Part shown: positions 41,491 to 51,477 of the stretch, one piece after another | Numbering within the stretch: the stretch's first letter is position 1 | Layout: each line of letters starts with the position of its first letter | Assembly (NCBI RefSeq): GCF_932526225.1 | Contig: NC_064037.1 | Span: 17,150,471 to 17,214,470, forward strand | DNA length: 64,000 bases | Direction of reading: 5' to 3' | Source of the DNA: Nematostella vectensis | Lineage: Eukaryota; Cnidaria; Anthozoa; Actiniaria; Edwardsiidae | Position numbers and translations under genes: made by a program | Notes under the pieces: model-generated | What the model was told of the DNA's origin: nothing | Databases searched by the model: none | Seen by the model: only the letters and a program-made list of their open reading frames with translations

Positions 41491-42108
41491 TCAAATGAAC
41501 GTCTGCTCTGGGATGGCAGACTCGCCACTGTGCGTTTGCGGGCAAACCACTGGTGAGTCCGCGACTGCTAACTCGTGTTGACACCGCGTGTCAGCGCTTG
41601 CCGTTCCGGCGGTGTTCACATGACGTGCTACGTGTAACGCCCCGACGACTAAAGCCATCAAACGACCGCAGCGTAGAGACAGGCTTCCGCACAATGTGCG
41701 GAGCTTGTTGTTGATGATGTAGTCGGACACTAGGTCATTGTGAAGATCGACCACACTGTCTATCGGCAGCGCCATGCCTACTAGCTTGGTCGTAAGCTTC
41801 AGAAAGCTGTCTGCCAGGGCGTCTGTAGTCCGGCTGGCTAGAGCGGTCTCGTATCGCTTCTCGTACTTCCTCACCTCCTCGGCGCTCATGCGTTTGACGT
41901 CGTCGTGATTCAGGGCCTTGCCTACCATTTCTCTCGACTTCCCCGAGGCTACGAGAATCGCGAGTTTCTCCCTCGCGTCTGCTATTTCAGTTTGCTCACC
42001 TCCGGTTGCCGTTCCGGCAGGCTGCGTCGAGCAGCCCAACGACTCGACGGCCGGGGGGCCGGCGGCGCTCCCCTCAAGAAGACTCTCAAAGTATTCGTCG
42101 CTCATCAT
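41491..42108 (-). CDS. Conserved unknown protein of the viral element
   Basis: The ORF of 205 residues starts at ATG 42108 (MMSDEYFESLLEG). After a flexible N-terminus comes a helical region (DAREKLAILVASGKSREMVG, then EEVRKYEKRYETALASRTTD) and a hydrophobic helix (SLRCGRLMALVVGALHVARH). The C-terminal 45 residues after HVN are low-complexity and may be a frameshifted tail, since they overlap the next gene's upstream extension. It lies directly downstream of the packaging ATPase on the same strand. No catalytic motif is seen. Confidence 0.5.
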   Translation of the reverse strand: MMSDEYFESLLEGSAAGPPAVESLGCSTQPAGTATGGEQTEIADAREKLAILVASGKSREMVGKALNHDDVKRMSAEEVRKYEKRYETALASRTTDALADSFLKLTTKLVGMALPIDSVVDLHNDLVSDYIINNKLRTLCGSLSLRCGRLMALVVGALHVARHVNTAGTASADTRCQHELAVADSPVVCPQTHSGESAIPEQTFI

Positions 42109-42190
42109 GCACCCCTGTCGTGGCTAAGGTGCAACACGTGTGATCAATGCGTTATGCCCTAGGGCCTACGTTGGCGGTGGTTTACTGCGC

Positions 42191-42793
42191 TTACCGTTCA
42201 ACTAGGGCGATGGTATAAGAGTGACGCAAGCAAAACTCTAACTTCGAGAACTTTTTCGTCTTGCGGGCCTTCATGTACTCTTTCATCTTCTCTTCTGAGA
42301 GCTCCGCGTCGTAGTCGTGCAGGATAGCTTTCATGTCCGCCTTGCTCGGGGTATAGAAGACCACCAAGGCCGCGATGTTCTCACGGAACGGCTTCGTGAT
42401 GCTGGTAAGCTGCTGCGTGATCACACACACGCTAATACCCACGTGGCGCGCGCTGAACGCCAAGTTGACGAGCTGGTCAGAGCGCCTCTTTACGTCTTTC
42501 GAGGCCGCACAATCGTCGAGTATGATTAGCGTATTAGTGCCTTTGAAGAGAGCGGAGACAAACCTCAGCAGTATGTCGATCTGACCCGCCTCAGGTGTAA
42601 TGACAAACAGACGATTGTCGCCCTCGCCGAAGCCGTCGTATGTTTTGTTGTAGACAAAGGTAGGGCACATGAGTACGATGTAGTCGAACTTGCCCCGGAA
42701 AGGGCCGCGCAGCCGGTCCACTATGAATCGGGTCTTCCCGCATGACGTCGGGCCCACGATGAGAGCGTTAAATGGGATGTTTTTCGGGTCCAT
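42191..42793 (-). CDS. Genome-packaging ATPase (A32/FtsK-HerA type)
   Basis: This ORF of about 200 residues has Walker A GPTSCGKT (just after NALIV), Walker B TLIILDDCAA, and the sensor-like CVITQQLTS with Gln-Gln, typical of A32-like packaging ATPases of Polintons, virophages and related viruses. The enzyme pumps DNA into the procapsid. The first in-frame ATG is at 42793 (MDPKNIPF); the frame is open a little further upstream from a GTG at 42820, and to a stop at 42851-42853. No internal stop is present. It follows the capsid gene on the same strand. Confidence 0.85.
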   Translation of the reverse strand: MDPKNIPFNALIVGPTSCGKTRFIVDRLRGPFRGKFDYIVLMCPTFVYNKTYDGFGEGDNRLFVITPEAGQIDILLRFVSALFKGTNTLIILDDCAASKDVKRRSDQLVNLAFSARHVGISVCVITQQLTSITKPFRENIAALVVFYTPSKADMKAILHDYDAELSEEKMKEYMKARKTKKFSKLEFCLRHSYTIALVER

Positions 42794-42833
42794 ACCGCGC
42801 TGCCGCAGCGCTTCGCGCACTTCGTGTATGTGC

Positions 42834-44144
42834 TCAGTATTGTATGGACTCTAGCTGTCCGTTCATAAGGTTCATTTGGGCGTCGGCCACCACAAACACG
42901 TGACAGTTTACGGTACCCGTGCCGCTTGCCGTGCGTTTAATTCCGAGGTGCACACCGTCGCGGGTATTGACCAATCGGAGACCACCCCCATGGATAGCAC
43001 TGTCGTCCGTCGTTCGAAGGTCGATCCACAGAGCAAACTTGTTATCGCCATAGAACGACTCGGGGCCGATTGCCGGGGCGGCAGGCGCTCCACTGTGCCC
43101 CCCCGGTGAGGGGCGGACGAACCGCCTTTTCGCCTCCCTCCAGAAATCCGTGGGGCGCAGCCCCTGGCTGAAGACCTTGTTTGGCATGCCGTCGATTGTA
43201 ACGCGAACGCTCTTGATGTCGGGGTACACGAACTTCTCAGAGTCGCGAGCCCCTGCCGTGTATGGCTCCACAAAGAGGAGCAACAGACCACTTATAGACC
43301 TTTGCGGCAGGTTGACACTCTCGTTGATTATGCTGTCCGTCCCTTTGCTAATCACGAAGGTCTTGTGAAGGTTCACTTGCTCGTAGAAGAACGTTGTGCC
43401 GTTTTGTTAGGCGGCGGCTGCAGACCGGGCGAGGTTGTCGTCCCTCAGGCTTTCGTATTCCAGCTCTAGATTTTTGACGCCATAGGATAATTTGGTAGCA
43501 TCGCTTCCGACTACTACCTGGTCAACCGTTGCGAGCGTGATCTCGAAGAGCAGCGCCTCGGAGAACGCCCTTTGGTACAGTACGCCGTGGTCCGTCAGCA
43601 GAGAATGGTCTAGCGGGACGGTGTACTTCGCCCCGTGGGCGGCGTTTAGAGCGTTCTCCTTGGCGTTACTAGTCGCTTTATCGCCAGCCTTGGAGCGAAG
43701 CTTGCGCATGTTTTCTGACTGTATGCCCTGCTCCAGGCGGTCCTATCTCTCGACCTTGGACAGGTAAAGCTCCTCATACGTCTTGAAGACGTCGTAGCGG
43801 TTGGTGTCCTGGAGCGTTTTTCCTGCAAACGTGATTTTCAGGCGGCTCACGAGGTTTCGGCCGACGTTGTTCACGACGGTATTATTTGCTTGGGCTGAGA
43901 TGGAGAGATCGAAACCGACCCTCAAGGAGCCAGGCATGAGCCTGACGCCTTCCGATAGCTTTGGGACCGCCACATATAGCGTCTGGCCTGGGGAGGCCGT
44001 CGACGGGTTGAGAGTGACCCGGTGAACAGTTCTCTCGGCTTTCAACCCCAGAGGAGTTCTGGGTGTTCGTTTGGCCTCTTGCAATGTGCATGACAAGCAC
44101 GCGAAAAGAGATCGACAGCTGAAGACGTTTCTGGCTATATACAA
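42834..44144 (-). pseudogene. Major capsid protein (double jelly-roll type), two stops
   Basis: One frame runs from about 44144 to 42834, broken only by TAG at 43743-43745 and TAA at 43407-43409. That gives about 435 codons, the usual size range for Polinton-like capsid proteins. Recognisable blocks include KAERTVHRVTLNP, LVSRLKITFAGKTLQDT, YDVFKTYEELYL, LDHSLLTDHGVLY, LLLLFVEPYTAGARDSEKF, FALWIDLRTTDDSAIHG and a VNCHVFVVADAQ strand near the C-terminus. No ATG is in frame at the start; an ATG near 44090 lies one frame off, so the start is probably also damaged. TATATA on the - strand near 44136-44141 could be its TATA box. The protein forms the icosahedral shell. Confidence 0.8.
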
Positions 44145-44200
44145 TCATGAAACGTCTCGCGCGCGTCGCAGAAAAACGGCGCCAAAACTTTGCGCCTTTT

Positions 44201-44933
44201 TTTTCAGCCAACCAAAGGCAATAACTCACAACAACATTGAAACCAACGCTACCAGAAAGACAGAACCAAACATTAGGCTAGCCTCATCCGCTGGCATCTC
44301 GAGTAAGTATTTTATTACTTTTTCAATATTTTTATGAATTGGAGAGTTGAACCAGAACTAGAAGCCGGACGAAGGGAAGGGGACATAAGAAAACGGTCTT
44401 CCTCACTCCCAGGACCCTGCTCTTTCGCCACAGGAAGTCCGAAATCGATAAAAGGCCTCTCGAAACGCCTGCAAAGGAGGCCATGATCGGGCTACGAATG
44501 TCATCTTTACGGTGGAAGCATCGAGTAAAACAATCTAATACATTCCAATGCAAAGAATATATAAGATAACGTTGTTTGATAGCGAGGTAACCAGAAAACC
44601 CGGAGAAAACCTTGTGATTTCTACTGCTATGCGGGTGAGCGGGTGAAGAAGCTCAAAATCTTGTGACACCCGCCTAATGGGTGAGTTGACAGCTATGCAT
44701 GTCTACCATCTACTTTCTGATGACATCGTGTCATCCTATCTATTTTCACAAATGACAGACAACAATTGCTCACCATAAATGGCGTACGGCTTCTCTTGAA
44801 TTCAGTTCAAGAGAAGTTTTTACATTTGTGGGTAACTTGTTATTACATTTGTGGGCTCTACAGAGGGTTGTATAGGGTTGCATAGACTGTATAGGGTTGT
44901 AAAGGCATTATATGATTATAGATTGTAGATGGT
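44201..44933. other. Spacer between the viral element and the SF3/recombinase element
   Basis: No supported gene is visible. Near 44855-44905 the word GTATAGGGTTG recurs, and a GATGAT-type microsatellite begins at about 44931. Composition returns to AT-rich near 44200, which sets the viral element's approximate right edge. Confidence 0.4.
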
Positions 44934-44998
44934 GATGATGTGAGTGATGACGACGATGTGAGTGATGATGATGATGATGTGTATGATGGTGTATGATA
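44931..44998. repeat. GATGAT/GTGAGTGAT microsatellite
   Basis: This is a run of GATGATGTGAGTGA, GACGACGATGTGAGTGAT, GATGATGATGATGTG and GTATGATGGTGTATGAT words, directly left of repeat block B'. It contains the 14-mer shared with the right edge of the element. Confidence 0.8.
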
Positions 44999-45000
44999 TC

Positions 45001-45540
45001 CTCAAAAGGATATTTTCATTAAAATGAACCGATAATTGTGAACGCGCGTCTCAAAAAATGAGGAACTGTACGTATCGGAACACCGCCTATTTATTCAAAT
45101 AGGAGAAAAATACTTTTCCTTGTCAGAAATCAAACCAATTTGAATGAATGCAGTACAGTATGGCAGTGGTAAACAAATAGTAACAAATGACAAGCATCAA
45201 CCGAAGACCTGTGGCAACAGCAAAAGGCTGAACTATTGCCAAATATGAACAGGAACACAGGTTCCAAGACTGAGAATTCGTGCCATAACCGCTATACCCG
45301 CCATACCCGGAGTATCCGGTGTATTCTAAACAAACTTGAACATTCTTTGATTATGAATTCAGTCTCGACCTCATGCTTAATCTATTCCATTCAACAATAC
45401 TATGACATTAGTAGTAACTGTAAGTTTCTTACGATTTAGAAATCGTTCAACTTTGTTCTGAATACACCGGGTATTCCGGGTTTGACGGGTATAGCGGGAA
45501 CTGATCGAATTTATTACTCTTGTGTTAGTTTGTAAGTAGA
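45001..45540. repeat. Repeat block B' (left copy)
   Basis: About 540 bp closely related to 52225-52785 in the same orientation: CATTAAAATGAACC, AATTGTGAACGCGCGT, CTCAAAAAATGAGGAAC, ATCAACCGAAGACCTGTGGC and GAACTATTGCCAAATATGAA are found in order in both. It holds an internal inverted repeat (45285-45503). It lies upstream of the helicase gene and may contain its promoter. Confidence 0.85.
45285..45503. repeat. Fold-back inverted repeat inside block B'
   Basis: Arms of about 55 bp: AACCGCTATACCCGCCATAC, then CCGGAGTATCCGGTGT and ACTTGAAC on the left, with the near-exact complement (GTTCAACTTTGTTC to GGGTATAGCGGGAACT) on the right, separated by about 110 bp. The same structure is present at about 52566-52745 in block B. 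It may be a small fold-back element or a functional terminus. Confidence 0.7.
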
Positions 45541-45662
45541 ATCATAGCGGGTGTTGTTTCACGCATGTTGTTGTGAGAAATGCATACTTTTGTTTTATTT
45601 CTACTGAGTTACGTAATCATCTTTGTGTTCCCTATTGAAAATGAACAAACAACCGTCTTACA

Positions 45663-48600
45663 ATGGCATTACTGAAACTACCCAATGATAAAGCAATGTG
45701 GCTACTCTATATAAAGAGACAGAAAAAGGCAAGAATCAGTTCATTCACTATGAGTAAGCCGTGCTCTCAGCTCAACAGCAAGCTCATAAGGGATGCGGCC
45801 GAATGCCACCTCGTCGGACCAATACAGAACCTCTGTTCTGTCATATCATTTAAATGCATCTGGAGGGTAGATGAAATAGAAAACGCGTGGTCGTGGATTT
45901 GTTCAAAAAGAGAAGAATGCGATACAGCGCTGGCGAAACTTAAAGAAGTCTCATTTTTCTTCTCTGCCATAAGCACGTCTAAGCTGAAGCAAGCTAAAAT
46001 GTCTGAAGAGGTAAGATTGTGAAAACTATATAAACATATTTTTTTCGCTATTTACTTTCTTTAAATATACTTTTGGTTTTTTTTTTGCAGGCAGCAAACG
46101 AAGAGTCAGGACGAGATGACGAGGAGACGGTCGTTGCATCTCAAGTTTCTACGCAGGGGAAGCAAATATATCCTGCGATTTCCTACTGGGTTGCATGCCA
46201 GACTATTAATGGGTCGCCAGTGAATCCCCTGACCATACAGAGAGCGCTATCGGGCTTTGGAATTGAAGTGTATATGTCTAGGACTTCAAGGAAAAAGTCA
46301 GTCTTTACAGACCAGCTATGCCAGGTTTTGAAAGACCACAAGAATCCCTGCATGGTGGAGTTCACAAACAAATCATTTCAGTTCTTTCTAGGGTAAGTGG
46401 AAATAAACACATTATTATGTAAACGGGGATATTTTCCGTAATTTTCATGCCTTTTCGTGCCCCTTTCCCTATTTTCCACACATTAAGGTTAAAATAACAC
46501 GAAAGTTACCACGCTAATAGCATTCAACCTATGTGCCGATTAATGAAAATAACCTTAAATTGTCTTATTGTTTTAATTATACAGTAAACTGTGTGATGAG
46601 CTGGGTGAGGAGATAGACGAAGAAGGGCTATTCGAGGCAAATGAGCATGTTGTCCGGATAAGAGTTTGCAGGCAAACTCTTCAGACAATCTTGCGAGAAG
46701 CAACATCTAAACTTCACAAAGCAGGATTGCAACTTGACTGTTTTGGCCTACTTGACGAATCCCTGCCGTGTTCAATTCCAGTTGAAATAACACCCCTGTC
46801 TGGTCCTCTTGCCGTGCTAATCAAAGACATCGAAAGGGCAATGGATAAATTAGAATACGTAGCGTTCAAGGGATGTGTCTACCATCTGACCCCTGGAGCC
46901 ACCTACACATACAGCCAGTTGTGTACCATGAAAGCATTCCTTCACTGCCTGATGGCGAACAATGGCTTCAGAGATAGGCTTGTGAAGCACTTCCCACGAG
47001 TGCTAACCATACTGGGCGACGAGGAATGCCGAATGATTCCCCAACTGCACATAGAACGAGACTTGGTGGAAGTGAACGACGGTTGGTGCTGGTCATTTGC
47101 ATCTAATCAATTTGTCAATAACGCCATCTCAAAAAGTCAGGTAATAATATCGTAATGGTTAAGTTAATGACACGGCTTTCGGGACCTAACAAATGCATTC
47201 TTTGTCCATGTTTCTAGAAAGGCCATGTATCGCCGAGAGCATTTATCAAATATCGCCATACAGATGAGCCAAATCCACGATATTTTAGGGAAACATTACA
47301 GAATAGCCTGGATGACAGTCAGATAGCGGAGTTCCTGCGAGACTTTCTTGACCTCTTCCGTCCGAAGGTCTATAAGCAGAAAGTACCATGTGCCATTGGT
47401 CCACCGGACAGCGGCAAAACTAGTTTGTTTGCACCCGTCTTCCAAGTCATCCCACTGGAAAGAATTGCACGCGTCACCAAGCAGAAGGGCTTTTCAAAAT
47501 CAATGATAAACGCGGAAACAGAAGTAATCTTCCTGGATGAAGCGTCCGAATCAATCCTTGACATTGATGACTGGAAGATCTTGTGCCAAGGGGGGTATAC
47601 AGCCCACGACGCAAAGTGGAAAGGTGCGGCTGGATTCAAAATGACAGCATCAATGTTCATCACTTGCCAGCAGGAGATGAACTTCGGGCCACTGCACAAC
47701 GCCGCCATGGATAAGCGGCTCAACAAGTACACCTTTAAAAGCCTTCTATCCGTCGATCCCGAGGCCCATCAATGGCTGTCAACCCATGCCATGGATTGCA
47801 TTGTGTGGGCTTCCAGGAATGCAGCGCCAAGACGGGTAATTGGTTTACTGTCAGATAACTTAGTCTAATAATGTGTTTGTTTTTTCTCAACTTGTTTAAT
47901 TAATTTCCTTACAGTCAAGTGCTCCAACACCTGCATCAACCGATGCAGGCCTGAGTTTAACAGAAATCGCACGGGTGGCGGCAGTTGATCTGTCTGATGG
48001 GGATGCTGACGAGGATTGCGTTGAAGAATCTTGCTGCAGCAACACGGAAACAGGCAAGTTAAGTGCGCGTTGTATTAAACTTCAAATTTAACCACTAATT
48101 AGGCTTGCTTCTACCTTTTTAGATGGAGACGAGGATAACCATTCTGGCACTGACGCAGAGACGTTCAACAAAATGGAAGCTGAGTATCGCAACTGCCAGC
48201 CATTCAGCATGCGAAAGCGACAGCTCAACATTTTACTAGAGAAGATGAAAGGAGAGAGGAGTTTGCGCCAGCAACTAAACAAGGCCCGTAAATCTAAAAT
48301 GCTGAAAAGCCGAAGTAAAAGACTGGTGGATCTGGGAGTTCCACACAACTTGATGGAATTATTACCGGAAGACCCCGAAGATCCAATGCCCGAGGAAATA
48401 ATCGTGGAACTAGGCCGGATTAGAGAGGATCACCAGAAGTCTGAGGCTGAGAAGAGGAAAGTCATGGCAAGAGCGGCATTCGAGAGCCATTGGGTGAGAG
48501 CGACTGAGACTAAGCTGCACCGATGTTCGTCGAGATTGCAATCAATCACGGACGAGGCGTTGAAAAGCGCTAAAGCGTTGGTGCAACTTGTCAGCGACAA

Positions 48601-49122
48601 GCTCAAAAGTCACCATACCAACACTGGAACTCTGGCTTGCGAGACCGCTATTGAGGAAAGACGGAAGGCGTTCATCAGCTGGGGGCTCCTCGACCAACGA
48701 TGTGCGCACTTGTTGCTAAACTTATGGGATCCGCTACCGAGCTGCGACGATGAGGCAGACAGTGACCAAGATTCTTTGTTTCGAGACAGCGGATGCCCAT
48801 CCCAGACACACACCCCTCCTCGCCAAGGCTCAAGTGACGATATGCCAGAGGTAAACATGTGTTTTTGTTACCTTTTTGCTGATCAAATTATTCGAGCCTT
48901 TCTCGCTTTTGTCCATTTTAGATACCAAAGACCCCATCATGGAGCCCAAAACCAAACAGATGGGAATCACCAGGGATAGAATTGATGGCATTCACTACAC
49001 TGGCCAAGCGCCGTTCCCTCACCCAGACTCCAAAGGGGCGACGCAACCGACTCAAGTTTCGTAAACCGCAACCGACAGACAAAAGGCAAACAAGACTGGA
49101 CGGTTTTCTCAGCCAAATGTAA
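45663..49122 (+). CDS. SF3 helicase (E1/NS1-like) with C-terminal PIP-box-like motif
   Basis: Seven exons join in frame: 45663-46010, 46091-46392, 46585-47140, 47218-47835, 47915-48053, 48123-48850 and 48922-49122 (963 residues, no stops). Introns are 69-192 bp; five are GT-AG and the fifth (48054-48122) is GC-AG. Exon 4 carries the helicase: Walker A GPPDSGKTSLF (about residue 463), Walker B EVIFLDEA (about 504), motif C SMFITCQQEM (about 545) and an Arg-finger-like MDKRLNKYTF. The family includes papillomavirus E1 and parvovirus NS1, hexameric 3'-5' helicases that open replication origins. The first 400 residues, where an origin-binding domain would sit, are not recognised. The far C-terminus, KRQTRLDGFLSQM, fits a PCNA-binding (PIP) box. 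A polyadenylation signal AATAAA lies at about 49192. It is convergent with the recombinase. Confidence 0.85.
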
Positions 49123-49430
49123 TCTTTTTTTATGTTCTGTAAACACGATATTCTTCCTGATACTCTGTATAACAAAGTCGCCATAAAGTCTGAATAAAGT
49201 CGTGTGCCCGCATATACGCACAACGCTACGTAATGATACCAATTGTCAAGATTACTTAAGAGATTAAAGGTATTTTACCTACACAAATACAATTAAGGGT
49301 ATTCGTAATGCACACTTTGTAAGACGCTTGTTAGTCCGATCTTGTGGCGTGATATATTCAGTTTTACTAAATACAAAGAAACATGTCGAAACGCCAAAAT
49401 TAGAATGACTGTAAGTACATCATGTCCCAC
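49123..49430. other. Intergenic region between two convergent genes
   Basis: The 308 bp between the helicase and recombinase stop codons hold the helicase 3' UTR with GAATAAAG at about 49191. No coding or structured feature is seen otherwise. Confidence 0.5.
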
Positions 49431-51209
49431 CTAGCCTTTCCTGTCTAAGTGGTTATCTATGGTGGTGTATTTTCTGTTTGCTCGATTGAGCAACGAGTTG
49501 GGGCTCCTCCCTTTTTGGAAATGGAAGTCGGGGTCTCTTAAGATCGAAGTCCACTGTCCGAACCCGTATCTTTTGAGACCAACTTTAAGATACTTGTCCT
49601 CTTCGGGCATAAATAGGAGCGATTTTCTGCGAGCCGGGCACAGTTCTGTCATCAAAAAAGCGTCTTCGCGCTTCTGCTTTGCCGGTAGTTTTCGGGCTGA
49701 AGGCTTCATTCTCGCTGCTGGCGGTGTGGAGATTTCTTGAACTTCGTCCGTTGAAGAGCACGACTTCGTGCAGTCGTCTTGATCCTCTGAAGAGTTTGAA
49801 AGGTCGGAGAGCCTCGTTAGAACTTCTTTGTCCAGCTTGGTGCCACTGTCGCCGTGTAGTTTTTCGAGGCATTCGCGCGCCTTTGTGGCGACTTCGCGTG
49901 AACGCTGCTTGCGATAGTGCACTTTGGCGACGTTCGAGCTGTGCTTCTGATCTTCAGAGATGGCGCTTCGATCGGCACTTTTTAGCACTTTGCAGCTAGA
50001 CGTCTCGACGATTTGTCGGTATCGTGTGGGGTGAACATACTTGCCAGTCGCTTCAAACACAAGTTTGCTCATCAGCTCACCGAGCTTGTTGTGCTGACCC
50101 CCGTTTCTCGTAACTAGGACGTACTCACACTTGGGTTTGAGTAGCGGGCGAATGTAGGTTATGTATCCCTCGAGCACACTCATGTTTGTGTCGGTCAGAA
50201 GGAGCGAGTCGAAGCCGTACTTGCCCGCTGTTTTGAACATTTTCTGGTCGACAAAACCTCCGTTAGTCTTGGCAGTGCGCACCATGTCCACAGTCAGATA
50301 CTGATACGTCATTGGCCGCGAGCCCTTGACTTGGATAAACAGATAAACGGCGAGAAATTTAGTGGCAAACGACAGATCAAACGGAGACGCCCTGTCGGGC
50401 GTGTCCTTGCACGTTCTCAGCACGGCCTCGTAGCGGGGCAAGTAGCGAGACACCACACCAAGGAGCTCGTCCATGGTTGCCCAGTGCCCTTTGGCCTCTA
50501 GCACATCGATGTCTAAATCGCTAGTCCACTGTAGTCGCATCATTTTTGAGACGGTCTTACGCACCTTTTTCAAGTATGTGTCCGTCGTAGACAGCCCTCT
50601 AAGCACCGCTTCCGATACTCCGTTTACTTTCCTGTAGGCCACTAGTTCTGCAATGGCGTCCAGGTATCCGATTCGACCGGCATGACCCAACTGCCACTCG
50701 CTCTGCATTGAATCGGCAAACTTGAAAAGTAGATTAGGCGAACACAAGCAAAAGTCCACAATATCTAATGTGAGATGATCCTCGTCCTCGCTGCAAAATT
50801 TCAGAAACTTCAAGCATTTGCTAACCAGTTGCTGCGCTTGTCGATCACTTTTGCAGCCCCCACCACTGCCCTTGAGCCACGCGGTAAATTGCTCAGCAAA
50901 CGTGCAAGACATGTCAAACGATGGGACGCCATTACTTGAACGTCGTTGCCCCTTCTCCTTTTCCATTTGGCTTCGGGAAGCTTCGATGTCTGAGTCGCTG
51001 GGTTTCTCATCAAAGTAATAAAACCATGGGTGCTTTTTCTTGACGTGTTTTCTACACCCTCTTTGAGTTCCAAACCCATCGTTATGGCAGTCTGGTACAG
51101 GGCAATGAAACAGCCCGTCATTTTCGTCTTCTTCTAAGTGCATTCTTTTTGGTTTCTTCGCAGCATTTGGAAAAGGCGACCAGTTTATCACATTACCCTG
51201 CTTTACCAT
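49431..51209 (-). CDS. C2H2-tyrosine recombinase-SANT protein
   Basis: This intact intronless ORF of 592 residues starts at ATG 51209. The N-terminus has one C2H2 finger (FHCPVPDC...CRKHVKKKH, about 34-60). A helical core-binding region follows, then a tyrosine-recombinase catalytic domain with box I GSRPMTYQYLTVDMV (about 297), HPTRYRQIVETS giving H-x-x-R (about 394), KHSSNVAKVHYRKQR giving the late His and nucleophilic Tyr (about 421-430). The C-terminus is a Myb/SANT-like helix set (PEEDKYLKVGLKRYGFGQWT, about 540-590). Tyrosine recombinases cut and rejoin DNA through a covalent phosphotyrosine, as in Cryptons and DIRS. The finger and SANT parts probably read DNA at the element ends. The neighbour is a replicative helicase converging from the other side. 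Confidence 0.85.
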   Translation of the reverse strand: MVKQGNVINWSPFPNAAKKPKRMHLEEDENDGLFHCPVPDCHNDGFGTQRGCRKHVKKKHPWFYYFDEKPSDSDIEASRSQMEKEKGQRRSSNGVPSFDMSCTFAEQFTAWLKGSGGGCKSDRQAQQLVSKCLKFLKFCSEDEDHLTLDIVDFCLCSPNLLFKFADSMQSEWQLGHAGRIGYLDAIAELVAYRKVNGVSEAVLRGLSTTDTYLKKVRKTVSKMMRLQWTSDLDIDVLEAKGHWATMDELLGVVSRYLPRYEAVLRTCKDTPDRASPFDLSFATKFLAVYLFIQVKGSRPMTYQYLTVDMVRTAKTNGGFVDQKMFKTAGKYGFDSLLLTDTNMSVLEGYITYIRPLLKPKCEYVLVTRNGGQHNKLGELMSKLVFEATGKYVHPTRYRQIVETSSCKVLKSADRSAISEDQKHSSNVAKVHYRKQRSREVATKARECLEKLHGDSGTKLDKEVLTRLSDLSNSSEDQDDCTKSCSSTDEVQEISTPPAARMKPSARKLPAKQKREDAFLMTELCPARRKSLLFMPEEDKYLKVGLKRYGFGQWTSILRDPDFHFQKGRSPNSLLNRANRKYTTIDNHLDRKG

Positions 51210-51477
51210 CTCTTGTCAGCAACGGTTAATGCGAGAATGAGAAACGTATGCGGCGTACCGCATGTTTAATGCTATCAAATAAGTGAAAAGAGCCAATCAA
51301 TCACTGCCACGCGACAGCCTCGAAATAGTGGCAGCAGTCTATTGGTTGGGCACGATAAACCAAAATGGCATGCCCAAGCAAGCCTCGGCATGCCCTTGCT
51401 TTTGCACAGCTTGTGCGAGTCTAGGCATCGCTTTGAAAGATCATATCTTTAGAGATTGAGAAACAAAACCATAGATG
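51210..51477. other. 5' region of the recombinase gene
   Basis: The stretch contains no ORF. Short repeats of GGCATGCCC-AAGC occur at about 51367-51405. It separates the recombinase start codon from the pentamer cluster and presumably includes the core promoter. Confidence 0.4.

Larger units (their letters stand above)
34750..44200. mobile_element. Endogenous Polinton-like / adintovirus-like viral element
   Basis: This is a block of about 9.4 kb, clearly richer in G and C than its surroundings. It encodes a Cys-rich ORF and polymerase-helicase (+), then integrase, small membrane proteins, an unknown ORF, packaging ATPase and major capsid protein (all -). An rve integrase, an A32-like ATPase and a jelly-roll capsid protein together are the hallmark of Polinton/adintovirus-type viruses. 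Nearly every long gene has one or a few stops or frameshifts. I could not find terminal inverted repeats, so boundaries are set by composition and gene content only. Confidence 0.8.
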
